A DNA stretch of 64,000 nucleotides from Streptacidiphilus sp. 4-A2 (lineage in GTDB: Bacteria > Actinomycetota > Actinomycetes > Streptomycetales > Streptomycetaceae): positions 7,737,845-7,801,844 of the forward strand of contig JAAFYY010000001.1 of assembly GCA_014284505.1 (NCBI GenBank), read 5' to 3'. The notes beneath the pieces are model-generated. The model was given only the letters and a program-made list of their open reading frames with translations, made no database searches and had not been told where the DNA came from. Each line of letters begins with the position of its first letter. Position 1 is the first letter of the stretch. The position numbers and the translations under genes were made by a program. Positions 9,062 through 18,688 of this stretch are shown here, one piece after another.

Positions 9062-12000
9062 GTGGACCTTGAGAACGCAACCCGTGCGGCGGCGACGCTG
9101 CCCGACCGGCGGCAACTGCCCGGCTGGACGCCCGGGCGGTGTGGCCCGGCCGGGCCCCGGCGCCCGCGCGGACCCTGGTGGACGTCCTGGACGCCTCCGT
9201 CCGCCGCCACCCGCTCGCCCCCGCGCTGGACACCCAGGACGGCGGGGTCCTCGACTACCGGGCCCTGCGCGCGGCCGCGGGCGCGCTGGCGGCGTCGCTG
9301 GCCGGGCGCGGCATCGGCCCCGGGGACCGGGTCGGGATCCGGGCGCCCTCCGGCACCGCCGGGCTCTATCTGGCGATCCTGGGCGTGCTGTGCTCCGGCG
9401 CCGCCTATGTCCCGGTGGACGTGGACGACCCGGACGAGCGCGCCGAGGCGGTCTGGGCGGACGCCGGGGTCTGCGCGGTGCTCGGCCCGGACGGCAGCTG
9501 CCTGCCCGGGCCTGCCCCGGCCGGCGGCCGCTCCCGGCTGCCGGTCCCCTCGGACGATGCCTGGATCATCTTCACCTCCGGCACCACCGGGCGCCCAAGG
9601 GCGTGGCGGTCAGCCACCGTTCGGCGGCGGCCTTTGTCGACGCCGAGGCCGGGCTGTTCCTGCGGAACGCCCCGCTGGGCCCGGGCGACCGGGTGCTGGC
9701 AGGGCTGTCGGTGGCCTTCGACGCCTCCTGCGAGGAGATGTGGCTGGCCTGGCGCAACGGCGGCTGCCTGGTCCCGGCCCCGCGCTCGCTGGTGAAGTCC
9801 GGCGTGGACCTCGGTCCCTGGCTGGTGGAGCGCGGCATCACCGCCGTCTCCACCGTGCCCACCCTGGCCGCGCTGTGGCCGACCGCCGCGCTGGACCGGG
9901 TCCGGCTGCTGATCGTCGGCGGTGAGGCCTGCCCGGCCGAACTCGTGGAACGGCTGGACGTCCCCGGCCGCGAGTTCTGGAACACCTACGGCCCGACCGA
10001 GACCACCGTGGTCGCCTGCGGCTCGCTGCTGCGGGCCGGACAGCCGGTGCGCATCGGCGAGCCGCTCGACGGCTGGCAGCTGGCCGTGGTCGACCCGGCG
10101 GGCGAACCGGTTCCCTGGGGTGAGGTGGGCGAACTGGTGATCGGGGGAGTGGGTACTGCCCGCTACCTTGACCCGGCCAGGGACACCGAGAAGTTCCGGG
10201 CCCACCCCGCGCTGCCGGGCCCCCGCAGTTACCGCAGCGGCGACCTGGTCCGGGCCGACCCGGACGGGCTGGTCTACCTCGGCCGCGCGGACGAGCAGGT
10301 CAAACTCGGCGGGCGGCGGATCGAGCTGGGCGAGGTCGACGCCGCCCTGGCCGCCCTGCCCGGGGGTCCGCGCGGCGGCCGCCGCCGTCCGCGGCACCCC
10401 GCCGGGGGCCGGCTGCTGGTCGGCTACCTGGTGCTCGACCCGGACCAGCCGGCGGACGGCCGCCCTGGCCGCGCTGCGCGCCGGCTGGCCGAGCGGCTGC
10501 CCGCCGCGCTGGTGCCGCTGCTGGCGACGCTGCCCGCCCTGCCCACCCGCACCTCCGGCAAGGTCGACCGGGCGGCCCTGCCCTGGCCGCCGCCGGGAGC
10601 CGAGGACCCCGGTGCCGCGGCCGGGCAGCCGGACGGCACCGCCGCCTGGCTGGCCGGGCACTGGCGCGACCTGCTCGGCGTCCCGGTCGCGCCGGACAGC
10701 GACTTCTTCGCCCTGGGCGGCACCAGCCTGGCCGCCGCCCAGCTGGTCTCGCTGCTGCGCCGGCGTCACCCCGGAATCTCCGTCGCCGACCTCTACCACC
10801 GGCCCCGGCTCGGCGACCTGGCCCTCCACCTGGACGCACTCGGCCTGGACGCGCTCCACCCGGCCCGGGCCGGGCCCCCGCACCGGAGCCCGGCGCCGCC
10901 GCTGCCGCCCGCCGCGAGGTGCGGCCGGTGCCCCGCCGGGCCGGGGCCTGCCAGGCGGTGGTGCTGGCGGTGCTGCACCTGCTGCCGGACTGCGCTGGCT
11001 GCTGGTGCTGGCGGCCGTGGACAACCTGCTCGGCCCGCTGCCGTGGACCCCGCACAGCTCCTGGTGGCTGCTGGCGGCGGGCTGGCTGGCGCTGTTCAGC
11101 CCGCCGGGCCGGGCCCTCCTCGGCGCGGGCGGCGCCCGGCTGCTCACCCGCGGCCTGCGCCCCGGCAGCCACCCCGCGGCGGCGCGGTGCACCTGCGGCT
11201 GTGGACGGCCGAACGGCTGGTCGCCGCGTTCAGCAACGCCGCCGTCCTGGGCACCCCGTTCGCCCGGCACTACGCCCGGATGCTGGGCTGCCGGGTCGGC
11301 CCGGACGTACACCTGCACACCATGCCGCCGGTCACCGGCCTGGCCGAGTTCGGCGCGGGCTGCTCCCTGGAACCCGAGGTCGACGCCGCCGGATGGTGGC
11401 TCGACGGCGACCTGCTGCGGCTGGGCACGGTCCGGGTCGGTCCCGGCGCCCGGGTCGGCACCCGCGCGGTGCTGATGCCCGGCGCGGACGTCGGCGCGGG
11501 CGCGGAGATCGCCCCCGGCAGCTGCGTCACCGGCCCGGTACCGGCCGGTCAGCGCTGGCACGGCGCCCCGGCCCGCCCGGAACCGGTGGCCGCCGGGCCG
11601 GCCGCCGCAGGGCCGGCGCCGCAGGCCCGGGCGCCGGGGCGGCCGGCGCGGGCTGGCCGGCGCCCAGGCACATCCGCTCGCGTGCCTGGGCGGCGGTCTA
11701 CGCGCTCTCGCTGCCGCTGTTCGGCCTGCTGCTGCCGGTGGCCGCGCTGCCCGCGCTGCTGCTGCTCTACCGGTGGGTCGCGGTCCAGCGGACCTACCCG
11801 GCGGCGATGGGACGGCTGCTGGTCCTCACCGTCCCGCTGACACTGCTGACCCTGCTCCTGTACGCGCTGCTGACGGCCGGTCTGGTGCGGCTGCTCTCCC
11901 GGGCGCTCACCCCGGGCTGCACCCGTCGACCGGCCGCGTCGCCTGGTCCGCCTGGGCCGTGCTGAACCTGATGGGCACCGCCAGAACGGCGCTGTTCCCG

Positions 12001-13067
12001 CTCTACGCCGGGCTGCTGACGCCGGGTTGGCTGCGGTTGCTGGGCGCGCGGGTCGGCCGCCGGGTCGAGGCCTCGACGGTGCTCGGCCTGCCCACGCTGA
12101 TGCGGGTGGACGACTACGCCTTCCTGGCCGACGACTCCCTGCTCGCCCCGTTCGAGGTGCGCGGCGGCTGGCTGCGGCTGGGCGGGCGCGGGTCGGCCGG
12201 CGCTCCTTCGTCGGCAACTCCGCGATCGTCGGCCCGGGCCGGAGCCTGCCCGACGACTCCCTGGTCGGGGTGCTCTCGGACGCGCCGCCGCCCGGGCCCG
12301 GCGGTGTCCGCGGCGGCTCCTGGCTCGGCCGCCCCGGCTTCCCGGTGCAACGGGTCGCGGACGGGGCGGACGCCGCGCGCACCTACGACCCGCCCCGGCG
12401 GCTGGTCTGCGCGCGGGCCGCGGTCGAGCTGTGCCGGCTGCTGCCGGTGCTGCTGAGCGCGCTGCTCGGCGACCTCGCGGTGGCCGGACTCCAGGAACTC
12501 GCCGACCGCTGCGGACCGCTGCCGGAGGTACTGGGCGCGGCCGCGGTGCTGCTCGGTTGCGGTGTCCTCGCCTGTCTGCTGACCACTGCGGCCAAATGGC
12601 TGCTCATCGGCCGCTACCGGGAGGGCCGACGGCCGTTGTGGAGTTCCTTCGTCTGGCGCAACGAACTCTTCGACGCGTGGCTGGAGGAGCTCGCCATGCC
12701 CTGGCTCGGCAACGGACTCTCCGGCACGCCGTTCCTCAATCTCTGGCTGCGGAGCCTGGGGGCGCGGATCGGGCGCGGGGTGTGGTGCGAGACCCACTGG
12801 CTGCCGGAGCTGGATCTGGTGTCGCTGGGGGCGGGCGCCACCCTGAACCGGGGCGTGGTGCAGACGCACCTGTTCCACGACCGGTTGCTGCGGATGGACC
12901 GGATCGAGCTGGCGGCCGGGGCGACCGTGGGGCCGCACTCGATCGTGCTGCTGGGCGCCCGGCTGGGGGAACGCTCCGTGGTGGGCCCGTCCTCGCTGGT
13001 GATGCGTGGCGAGACGCTGCCGCCGGACGGCCGCTGGCTCGGCAACCCGGTCGCCGACTGGCGCTGA
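9062..13067 (+). CDS. Pls/PosA-like single-module NRPS with C-terminal membrane and beta-helix domains (many frameshifts)
   Basis: A ~1335-codon synthetase of the epsilon-poly-lysine (Pls) type. The adenylation domain (about 9150-10580) shows IIFTSGTTGRPK (restored), FDASCEEMW, YGPTETT, YRSGDLV and LGGRRIELGEVD. A carrier domain follows with FFALGGTSLAAAQL; the phosphopantetheine Ser codon is at 10725-10727. No ordinary condensation or thioesterase domain follows; instead, paired membrane helices alternate with three repeats bearing hexapeptide-like strands (GARVGTRAVLMPGADVGAG; GRSFVGNSAIVGP; GERSVVGPSSLV), the layout of Pls and the NRPS terminal domain TIGR02353. About seven to ten single-base breaks are needed (e.g. 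near 9121, 9590, 10370, 10910, 11175, 11640, 11920, 12190). The start is uncertain: GTG 9062, 9005 or 9139. Expected role: nonribosomal ligation of a small (probably amino-) acid at the membrane. Confidence 0.78.
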
Positions 13068-13110
13068 GGCCGCCCGGGCCCGGCGCGCCGCCGGGCGTGC
13101 CTGGCGTGCC

Positions 13111-13168
13111 GGGCGGGCCCTGGGTGTGCGGGCGGGCCCTGGGTGCGCGGGGCGGGCCCTGGGGCGCG
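13111..13168 (+). repeat. Three tandem copies of a 19-bp unit downstream of the NRPS
   Basis: Units beginning GGGCGGGCCCTGGG start at 13111, 13130 and 13150 and differ at one to three bases. They lie between the NRPS stop and its terminators. No function is evident. Confidence 0.7.
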
Positions 13169-13188
13169 GAAGCCCCGGAAAATGAAGC

Positions 13189-13226
13189 GAGGCCCTGCCG
13201 ACCGGGGGGAGGGTCGGCAGGGCCTC
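13189..13226. terminator. First of two tandem terminators after the NRPS
   Basis: GAGGCCCTGCCGAC (13189-13202) and GTCGGCAGGGCCTC (13213-13226) form a perfect 14-bp stem with a 10-nt loop. Confidence 0.82.
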
Positions 13227-13231
13227 TCAGA

Positions 13232-13267
13232 CCTGCTCCGGCCGTCGGGGGAGTCGGCCGGAGCAGG
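13232..13267. terminator. Second tandem terminator after the NRPS
   Basis: CCTGCTCCGGCCG (13232-13244) and CGGCCGGAGCAGG (13255-13267) form a perfect 13-bp stem with a 10-nt loop, only 5 bp after the first hairpin. Confidence 0.8.
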
Positions 13268-13485
13268 GGCTCTGGATGCGGGCTGGGCCCGCGTGCATCG
13301 CACACGAGCGGCTGCCCTCGGAACCGACGGTATCAAACTGTCGGGCCTGTGGAGCGCCGCAAGGGGTGCGTTGCTTCGGAAAGTACACCGTCGTGCTCGG
13401 CTGGGCGGCTCGGTGTACCCGATCAAGGGCTGATCAAGTGCGGCGAGATGGAACAGGGGTGGTGCGCGGCGGTGGTCCAGCGGAA
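13268..13485. other. Non-coding stretch between NRPS terminators and wblE terminator
   Basis: About 220 bp with no gene I can support. Short open frames lack ribosome sites and recognisable products. Confidence 0.5.
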
Positions 13486-13541
13486 CCGCCGTTCCGGGGG
13501 TTTCGTGCTCCTTGGATGCACAACCCCCGGACCTCCGGCGG
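13486..13541 (-). terminator. Terminator of wblE
   Basis: CCGGGGGTT (13494-13502) pairs with AACCCCCGG (13522-13530), and the outer CCGCCG and CGGCGG arms extend the stem. It lies just downstream of wblE in its direction of transcription. Confidence 0.65.
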
Positions 13542-13555
13542 TGCTTGAGTGTGTG

Positions 13556-13807
13556 TCAGGCCGTGCGGGCACGGTTGCGGGCGGCACGGCGCTTCATCGC
13601 GCGGCGCTCGTCCTCGCTCATACCGCCCCAGACACCGGCGTCCTGTCCGGTCTCCAGGGCCCACTGCAGGCAGCTTTCCATGACGGGGCAGCGACGGCAG
13701 ACGGCCTTCGCTTCCTCGATCTGCAGCAGGGCCGGCCCCGTGTTGCCGATGGGGAAGAACAGCTCGGGGTCCTCTTCCCGGCAGACAGCGCGGTGGCGCC
13801 AGTCCAT
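13556..13807 (-). CDS. wblE: WhiB-family iron-sulfur regulator, WblE type
   Basis: An intact 83-residue protein. The four Fe-S ligands are Cys9, Cys37, Cys40 and Cys46 (C-x2-C-x5-C core AVCRRCPVMESC), followed by the G[VI]WGG turn (GVWGGMSEDER) and a basic C-terminal tail (KRRAARNRAR) for DNA contact. Length and sequence fit WblE (WhiB1-like), a conserved regulator that binds the primary sigma factor in actinobacteria. The downstream hairpin is described separately; the ~330-bp AT-richer leader holds a LacI-type palindrome. Confidence 0.92.
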   Translation of the reverse strand: MDWRHRAVCREEDPELFFPIGNTGPALLQIEEAKAVCRRCPVMESCLQWALETGQDAGVWGGMSEDERRAMKRRAARNRARTA

Positions 13808-14141
13808 GGTGATCCAACTCCTCCTGCCTGCGGGTTTATCCCCACAGACACTGGTTGCTTGTGAATGTGAACGCTTTCACGAACCCAGGGGCAGGCGCAG
13901 GGCCGACAGGTGAGTCGACACAAGGATGCTCGCAGCGTTGCGGGTGGGTTCGGGCGACTTGGCGGGTGTCCGGTGACGGACTGTCCCGATCGCCAGGTAA
14001 AGGTTCGCAAACCTCGACCCCGGATACAACCCCCTTCGGGAAGTAAATTTTGATTCCTTGGTGTCGGCTAGGTCACACCCTGTACTTCTATGGAGTGAAG
14101 GGGGGTGCGCGTTCGAGAAGAAGGAGATTGACCCCTTCCAG
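13808..14141 (-). other. wblE leader region
   Basis: About 334 bp between wblE and the lipid-kinase gene, both read leftward. It is AT-richer than its surroundings around 14040-14110 (e.g. gtaaattttgattcc), a likely promoter area, and contains the palindrome at 13866-13879. No coding frame is supported. Confidence 0.5.
13866..13879 (-). promoter_or_regulatory. LacI-type (cre-like) palindrome in the wblE leader
   Basis: Read leftward the sequence is TGAAAGCGTTCACA, which fits the catabolite-responsive consensus TGWAANCGNTNWCA at every position. It begins ~58 bp before the wblE start. Streptomycetes lack a classical CcpA, so a sugar-responsive LacI-family protein would be the candidate ligand; this is inference. 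Confidence 0.4.
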
Positions 14142-15088
14142 TCACACAATCACACGCAGTGCGCGGCGTACGCCTGAGAACCTGACTTCGTTCCGCTCTC
14201 CAAGATGGTCTCCATCGACCTGAAATGGCAGCGGTTCCTGCGAATGCAAGGTGAATTCCCCGAGGTCGTGATAAGCGACCACATGTTTGCCGTGCGGACC
14301 CGTTCCGGCGGCATCCAGCAACTGAGGGATGGTACGCAGGGTCTGAACGAGTGACATCCGGGTCAGACCGAAGATGTCCAGGTCCGCGTCGAACGTGCCT
14401 CGGGCGAGGCGTACACCGGACGGTTGCCCAGATAGGTCCACGGCGAGGTGTTCGACACTATGGACACCACCAGGCCGTCCACCGGTTCCCGCCCCGGGAC
14501 ACTCAGCGTGATCGGCCCCGCCTTGCGGTGCTCCTTGACCCCGAAGTAATGGCGAACCGCCTGGTTGAGGTAGAGCGCGTGGGTCGAACGGCGTCCGCTG
14601 CGGCGGTGCTGCTCCACCCGGCCGACGACGCCGGCGTCGAAGCCGAAGCCCGCGGTGAAGGTGAACCAGCGGTCCGGCAGGCCCTCGGTGCTCGCCTTGC
14701 CCAGCCCGACCGTCTGCTCGCGGCCCTCGGCCAGCGCGTCCAGCAGCTGCCCGGTGGCCTCCACCGGATCGTTGGGCAGGCCGAGCGCACGGGCGAAGAC
14801 ATTGGTACTGCCGCCCGGGACCACCGCCAAACGGGGCACGTCCTCGGCGGGACCCTCGGCCAGCAGGCCGTTCACGATCTCGTTGACGGTGCCGTCGCCA
14901 CCGAGGGCGACCACCAGGTCGACACCGCCCGAGGCGGCCGCGTCCCGCGCCAGATCGCGGGCATGGCCCCGGTACTCGGTACCGGCGACCTCCAGTTTGA
15001 GGTCGCTGGCCAGCGCGTGGGCGAGCACGTCCCTGGTCCGTCCACTGGTGGTGGTGGCCTTCGGATTGAAGACCAGGAGGGCACGCAT
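14142..15088 (-). CDS. Diacylglycerol kinase-family lipid kinase (one frameshift)
   Basis: About 315 residues of the DAGK catalytic family: the nucleotide site VVALGGDGTVNEIVNGL, then GGSTNVFARALGLP. A base is missing near 14400; joining the frames gives ...NRPVYASPEA-GTFDADLDIFGLTRMSLVQTLRT, and the C-terminus ends RFSGVRRALRVIV. It should phosphorylate diacylglycerol or a related lipid at the membrane. TAAGCT ends 6 nt before the ATG (15095-15100), so the mRNA is probably leaderless. Neighbouring wblE lies downstream on the same strand. Confidence 0.85.
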
Positions 15089-15201
15089 GGGTTCAGCTTA
15101 CCTACCGGCAGGCTGGGGGCTTTTCAAGCCCCGGGTCGGGCGCCGGGTGCGCGGGGGTGGGGCGTCGGAGCGGCGGGCGCGGGTGCGGTTAGCCTGGTTC
15201 G

Positions 15202-15644
15202 GTGACTGCTGACACCGCCCTGCCCGCGCCCGCCCCTGCCCGTGCCGCCCGACCCTGGACGCTGACGGCCGGAGCCGCCATGGCCGTGGTCCAGGGCGTG
15301 GCGATCTCCCTCTACGGGATGTATCTGATCATCACCGCGTTGACCTCGCACACCCACTCGGACCTCGGCAGCACCGTCTTCGGCGGCGGCCTGGTGGTCC
15401 TGCTCGGGCTGCTGCCGGCGTTCGCCGGCCGCGCGCTGCTGCAACTGCGGCGCTGGGGGCGCAGCCCGGCGGTGATGATGGACACGCTCTGCCTGGCCGT
15501 CGCGTATGTCGCGCTCAAGGGCCACGGCTCGCACATCCCGCTCGGCATGGCGGCGGCGGTCTTCGGGTCGCCGGGCTGGTCCTGCTGCTGCACCCGCGCA
15601 GCACCGCGGCGCTGTGGCCGACCGCGGACGGCAAGGACAGCTAG
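15202..15644 (+). CDS. Small integral membrane protein (one frameshift)
   Basis: About 147 residues with four hydrophobic segments (AMAVVQGVAISLYGMYLIIT; VFGGGLVVLLGLLPAFAG; a segment around VMMDTLCLAVAYVAL; and AAAVFGVAGLVLLL after repair). A base is missing near 15570; with it restored the protein ends HPRSTAALWPTADGKDS at a TAG (15642-15644). The start GTG 15202 is preceded by TAGCCT at 6 nt, indicating a leaderless transcript. No function is recognised; similar small membrane proteins are common in actinomycetes. Confidence 0.65.
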
Positions 15645-15713
15645 GACAGCTGGACGGCAAGGACGGCCGGTACGGCGAGCGGCGGCCCGTTCGGACGGCC
15701 CCGGGCAGCAGCC

Positions 15714-15741
15714 GGGCGCCGGGGCGTGGCCCCCGGCGCCC
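15714..15741. terminator. Bidirectional terminator between convergent genes
   Basis: GGGCGCCGGGG (15714-15724) and CCCCGGCGCCC (15731-15741) form a perfect 11-bp stem with a 6-nt loop between the membrane-protein gene and sigH, which converge here. Confidence 0.75.
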
Positions 15742-15756
15742 GAACGGCCGCTGCTG

Positions 15757-16972
15757 CTACTCCTCGATCAGCAGCCGGTCCCGGAGCTGGGCCAGGGTGC
15801 GGGCCAGCAGCCGGGAGACGTGCATCTGGGAGATGCCCACCTCGGCGGCGATCTGCGACTGCGTCATGTTGCGGAAGAACCGCAGCACCAGGATCCGCTG
15901 CTCGCGCTGCGGCAGCTGGGCCAGCAGCGGCTTCAGCGACTCGCGGTACTCCACGCCCTCGAGCGCGTCGTCCTCCGCGCCCAGGGTGTCGGCGACAGCC
16001 GGCGACTCGTCGTCGGTGTCGGGGACGTCCAGCGAGAGCGTGCTGTAGGCGTTGGCGGACTCCAGGCCCTCCAGCACCTCCTCCTCGGAGATGCCGAGGC
16101 GCTCGGCCAGCTCGTGCACGGTGGGGAGCGGCCGTGCTGCTGGGAGAGCTCGCCGGTGGCCGTGGTGAGCGCCAGCCGCAGCTCCTGGAGCCGCCGCGGC
16201 ACCCGCACCGCCCAGCCCTTGTCCCGGAAGTGCCGCTTGATCTCGCCGACGATGGTGGGCGTGGCATAGGTGGAGAACTCCACGCCGCGGTCCACGTCGA
16301 ACCGGTCCACCGACTTGATCAGGCCGATGGTGGCGACCTGGGTGAGGTCGTCCAGCGGCTCGCCGCGGTTGCGGAACCGCCGGGCCAGGTGCTCGACCAG
16401 CGGGATGTGCATCCGCACCAGCTGGTTCCGCAGCTCCACGCGCTCCGGGGACTCCCGGGGCAGCGCGGAGAGCTGGATGAACAGCGCCCGGGCCGCCTCC
16501 CGGTCCGGGGCGCCGTGGCGCGGCGAGCTGGTCGGCCGGCCACCGCCCCAGACATGCGGCTCGGGCGCGGCCTCGTGCTCCGTGTCCGCCTCGGCCGGGA
16601 ACGGCACGTCCCCGGCCAAGGACTCCCCGGCCCCCGACTCCTCAGCCCGCGACTCCTCAGCCCCGGAGCCCCCGGTACCGGACTGCCCGGTACCAGGCTC
16701 CCGGCACCAGGCTCTCCCGGCTGCTCCGCCCGGTCCTCCCCTGGCTTCGCCCGGTCGAGGCCGTCGGTCTCGCCGACCACCGCGTGCTCCGCCTCCCTCG
16801 GACGGTCGGGATCGTCTGCGAACACCCTGTCCTCCGCCTGCTCGGCCCCGGTACGCACGGACTCCGGGGATGACGACATGCCCACCTGGCCTGGCAGGAC
16901 GGGTCTGCCCGTGCCGAACCCCGGTCCGGCGGCCTGAAGCCCCGCACTGCTCGCGCGCTCAAGATCACTCAC
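15757..16972 (-). CDS. sigH: SigB/F/G-family RNA polymerase sigma factor, SigH type (two frameshifts)
   Basis: About 405 codons. A long acidic, Pro/Glu-rich N-terminal extension (start MSDLERASSAGLQAAG) precedes sigma region 2 (LVEHLARRFRNRGEPLDDLTQVATIGLIK; SVDRFDVDRGVEFSTYATPT), region 3 (VGEIKRHFRDKGWAVRVPRR) and region 4 with its helix-turn-helix (MTQSQIAAEVGISQMHVSRLL). Breaks are needed near 16125 and 16690. The long N-terminus, length and the anti-sigma gene just upstream match S. coelicolor SigH, a stress and developmental sigma factor that occurs in several processed or alternatively started forms (established knowledge). Expected activity: transcription of osmotic/heat stress genes when released by its anti-sigma factor. 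Confidence 0.85.
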
Positions 16973-17077
16973 GGCGATCCCCCGCTCCGTTCCGTTCCGG
17001 GATCAGTCTTGATTTCTACCGGTGCCTGTTCGCGGAACGCGTCGGACACGCGGCGGTGTTCCGCACCTGCGTCTTCC

Positions 17078-17491
17078 TCACGGCTGACCCGGGCCCGCGC
17101 CGCGCTTCTTGTGCAGGCTGATGCTCACCGTGCGGTCCTCCGCGACCGTCGCCTCGACCTCACCGGCCAGTGCCGAGAGCACCGTCCAGGCGAAGGTGTC
17201 GCGCTCCGGCGCGCGCCCGTCGGTGGTCGGGGCGGACACGGTCACCCACAGTGAGTCGCCGACCAGACGGAACACGCAGACCAGCACGCTGCCGGAGACG
17301 GCCTGCTGAAGCAGGATCGCGCAGGCCTCGTCGACCGCGATCCGCAGGTCCTCGATCTCGTCCAGGGTGAAGTCGAGTCTCGCCGCGAGTCCTGCGGTCG
17401 CGGTACGCAGGACCGAGAGGTAGGCCCCCGCCGCTGGCAGCCGGACTTCGACGAAGTCCTTCGCGTCGGGCTCGCCGTCGTTCTGGGACAC
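17078..17491 (-). CDS. prsH: RsbW-like anti-sigma factor of SigH (PrsH/UshX type)
   Basis: 137 residues from GTG 17491, chosen because GGAGG lies 5 nt upstream (17497-17501); an ATG at 17548 would add 19 residues without a ribosome site. It is a GHKL-type domain (DEIEDLRIAVDEACAILL). The N box has Ile where kinases carry the metal-binding Asn (DEACAI), and the G2 (GxGL) motif is not evident, so ATP binding or kinase activity may be weak or lost. It is encoded directly upstream of sigH, as in S. coelicolor, so sequestration of SigH is the likely role. Confidence 0.82.
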   Translation of the reverse strand: MSQNDGEPDAKDFVEVRLPAAGAYLSVLRTATAGLAARLDFTLDEIEDLRIAVDEACAILLQQAVSGSVLVCVFRLVGDSLWVTVSAPTTDGRAPERDTFAWTVLSALAGEVEATVAEDRTVSISLHKKRGAGPGQP

Positions 17492-17734
17492 CCTCACCTC
17501 CGATGGTGTTGCGCCGCGGCGGGGCGTCGCCTCCGTCGCGGTTCTCACAGTGCTGTGCTCTGCTGTATGCCCGGGTGACGCTACCGCGATCCGCGCCCGG
17601 ATGTGACCGCTCCGCTGGACGTCGTCGGGCGGTTTGCGCCCGGCTGGTTACTCATGGTAGGCCGGTGGGCACGCAGCGTATCGACTCGGGTTGGCTGGAA
17701 TCTTCCCCCGGGCCGAACTGGCGTGAACCGGCTC

Positions 17735-18211
17735 TCAGTTGGCCCCGAGGACGGCCAGCGGTTCACCGGTGAGGCGGAACACCGTCCACTCGTCCATGGG
17801 GAACGCCCCGAGCGACTTGTAGAAGCCGATCGAAGGTTCGTTCCAGTCCAGCACCGACCACTCCAGCCGGCCGTAGCCGCGCTCCACGCAGATCCGCGCC
17901 AGCTCCGCCAGCAGCGCCTTGCCGTGGCCCGCGCCGCGCGCCTGCGGGCGGACGTAGAGGTCCTCCAGATAGATGCCGTGGGCACCGGTCCAGGTGGAGA
18001 AGTTGCGGAACCAGAGGGCGAAGCCCACCACCGACCCGGTCGTGTCATCCTCGGCGATGTGTGCGAACGCGGCGGGGTGCGGGCCGAACAGCGCGGTGTG
18101 CAGCTGCTCCTCGGTGGCCTTGGCGTCGTCGAGCGCCCGCTCGTAGTCGGCGAGCTCGCGCACCATGGCGTGGATGCCGGGGACGTCGGCGGGAGTGGCG
18201 GGTCGAATCAT
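17735..18211 (-). CDS. GNAT N-acetyltransferase, diamine acetyltransferase-like
   Basis: An intact 158-residue single-domain acetyltransferase. Motif A, for acetyl-CoA, is IYLEDLYVRPQARGAGHGKALL, and the C-terminal WNEPSIGFYKSLGAFPMDEW is typical of spermidine/spermine (diamine) acetyltransferases. The substrate is uncertain. A TACGCT hexamer 6 nt before the ATG (18218-18223) suggests a leaderless mRNA. Confidence 0.85.
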   Translation of the reverse strand: MIRPATPADVPGIHAMVRELADYERALDDAKATEEQLHTALFGPHPAAFAHIAEDDTTGSVVGFALWFRNFSTWTGAHGIYLEDLYVRPQARGAGHGKALLAELARICVERGYGRLEWSVLDWNEPSIGFYKSLGAFPMDEWTVFRLTGEPLAVLGAN

Positions 18212-18296
18212 GGCACCAGCGTAAGGGGCGGCACCGACAGTGTGAGCGGTCGGCGCGGGCGCGGATCAGGTCGGCGCGGCCGGGTCGCCGCGGCGG

Positions 18297-18566
18297 TCAC
18301 ACCAGCGACTGGTGCAGATAGCACCAGCGCCAGGACTCGCCGGGTTCGATGGTGCGCATCACCGGATGCCCGGACTGCTGGGCGTGCTCGGTGGCGTGCC
18401 GGCCCGGGGAGGAGTCGCAGCAGCCGACCGTGCCGCAGCTGAGGCACATCCGCAGTTGCACGGGCCGCTGGCCGGTCTCCAGGCAGCGCAGGCAGGTTTC
18501 CGATCCCGGCTGCGGTTCGGGCGAGGGCAGGTCGGAGGTGTGCGCGCATCCCGCTCTTCCAGCCAT
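18297..18566 (-). CDS. UBP-type zinc-finger protein
   Basis: 89 residues forming a single ZnF-UBP fold: CLRCLETGQRPVQLRMCLSCGTVGCCDSSPGRHATEHAQQSGHPV, with the Cys/His pairs expected to hold zinc, and the closing ESWRWCYLHQ. Prokaryotic members are widespread in actinobacteria without a settled function. The -10 TACGCT ends 7 nt before the ATG (18574-18579), again a leaderless arrangement. Confidence 0.85.
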   Translation of the reverse strand: MAGRAGCAHTSDLPSPEPQPGSETCLRCLETGQRPVQLRMCLSCGTVGCCDSSPGRHATEHAQQSGHPVMRTIEPGESWRWCYLHQSLV

Positions 18567-18688
18567 ATCCGCCAGCGTACGCGCCCCCTCCGCGCGCCGC
18601 CCGGCATGCCGCGCGCCGCTGTGCTTCGGTGGCCCTGCGGCACGCCGTGCCGCCCGGCCGCGGCCGGAGCGGTCCGGGAACGGAGCCC

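Noticed and set aside
8940..11840. A 966-codon open frame taken as the NRPS itself
   Set aside because: It is a mosaic: parts are the true NRPS frame and parts are shifted nonsense created by the breaks near 9590, 10370 and 10910.
15202..16269. A 355-codon open frame extending the small membrane protein into sigH
   Set aside because: The frame runs past a missing base near 15570; with it restored the protein ends at 15644, and the rest is antisense to sigH.
16973..17077. SigH-type autoregulatory promoter between the anti-sigma gene and sigH
   Set aside because: I could not find a convincing GTTT-N14-16-GGGTAY pair in the leftward direction, so it is not listed.
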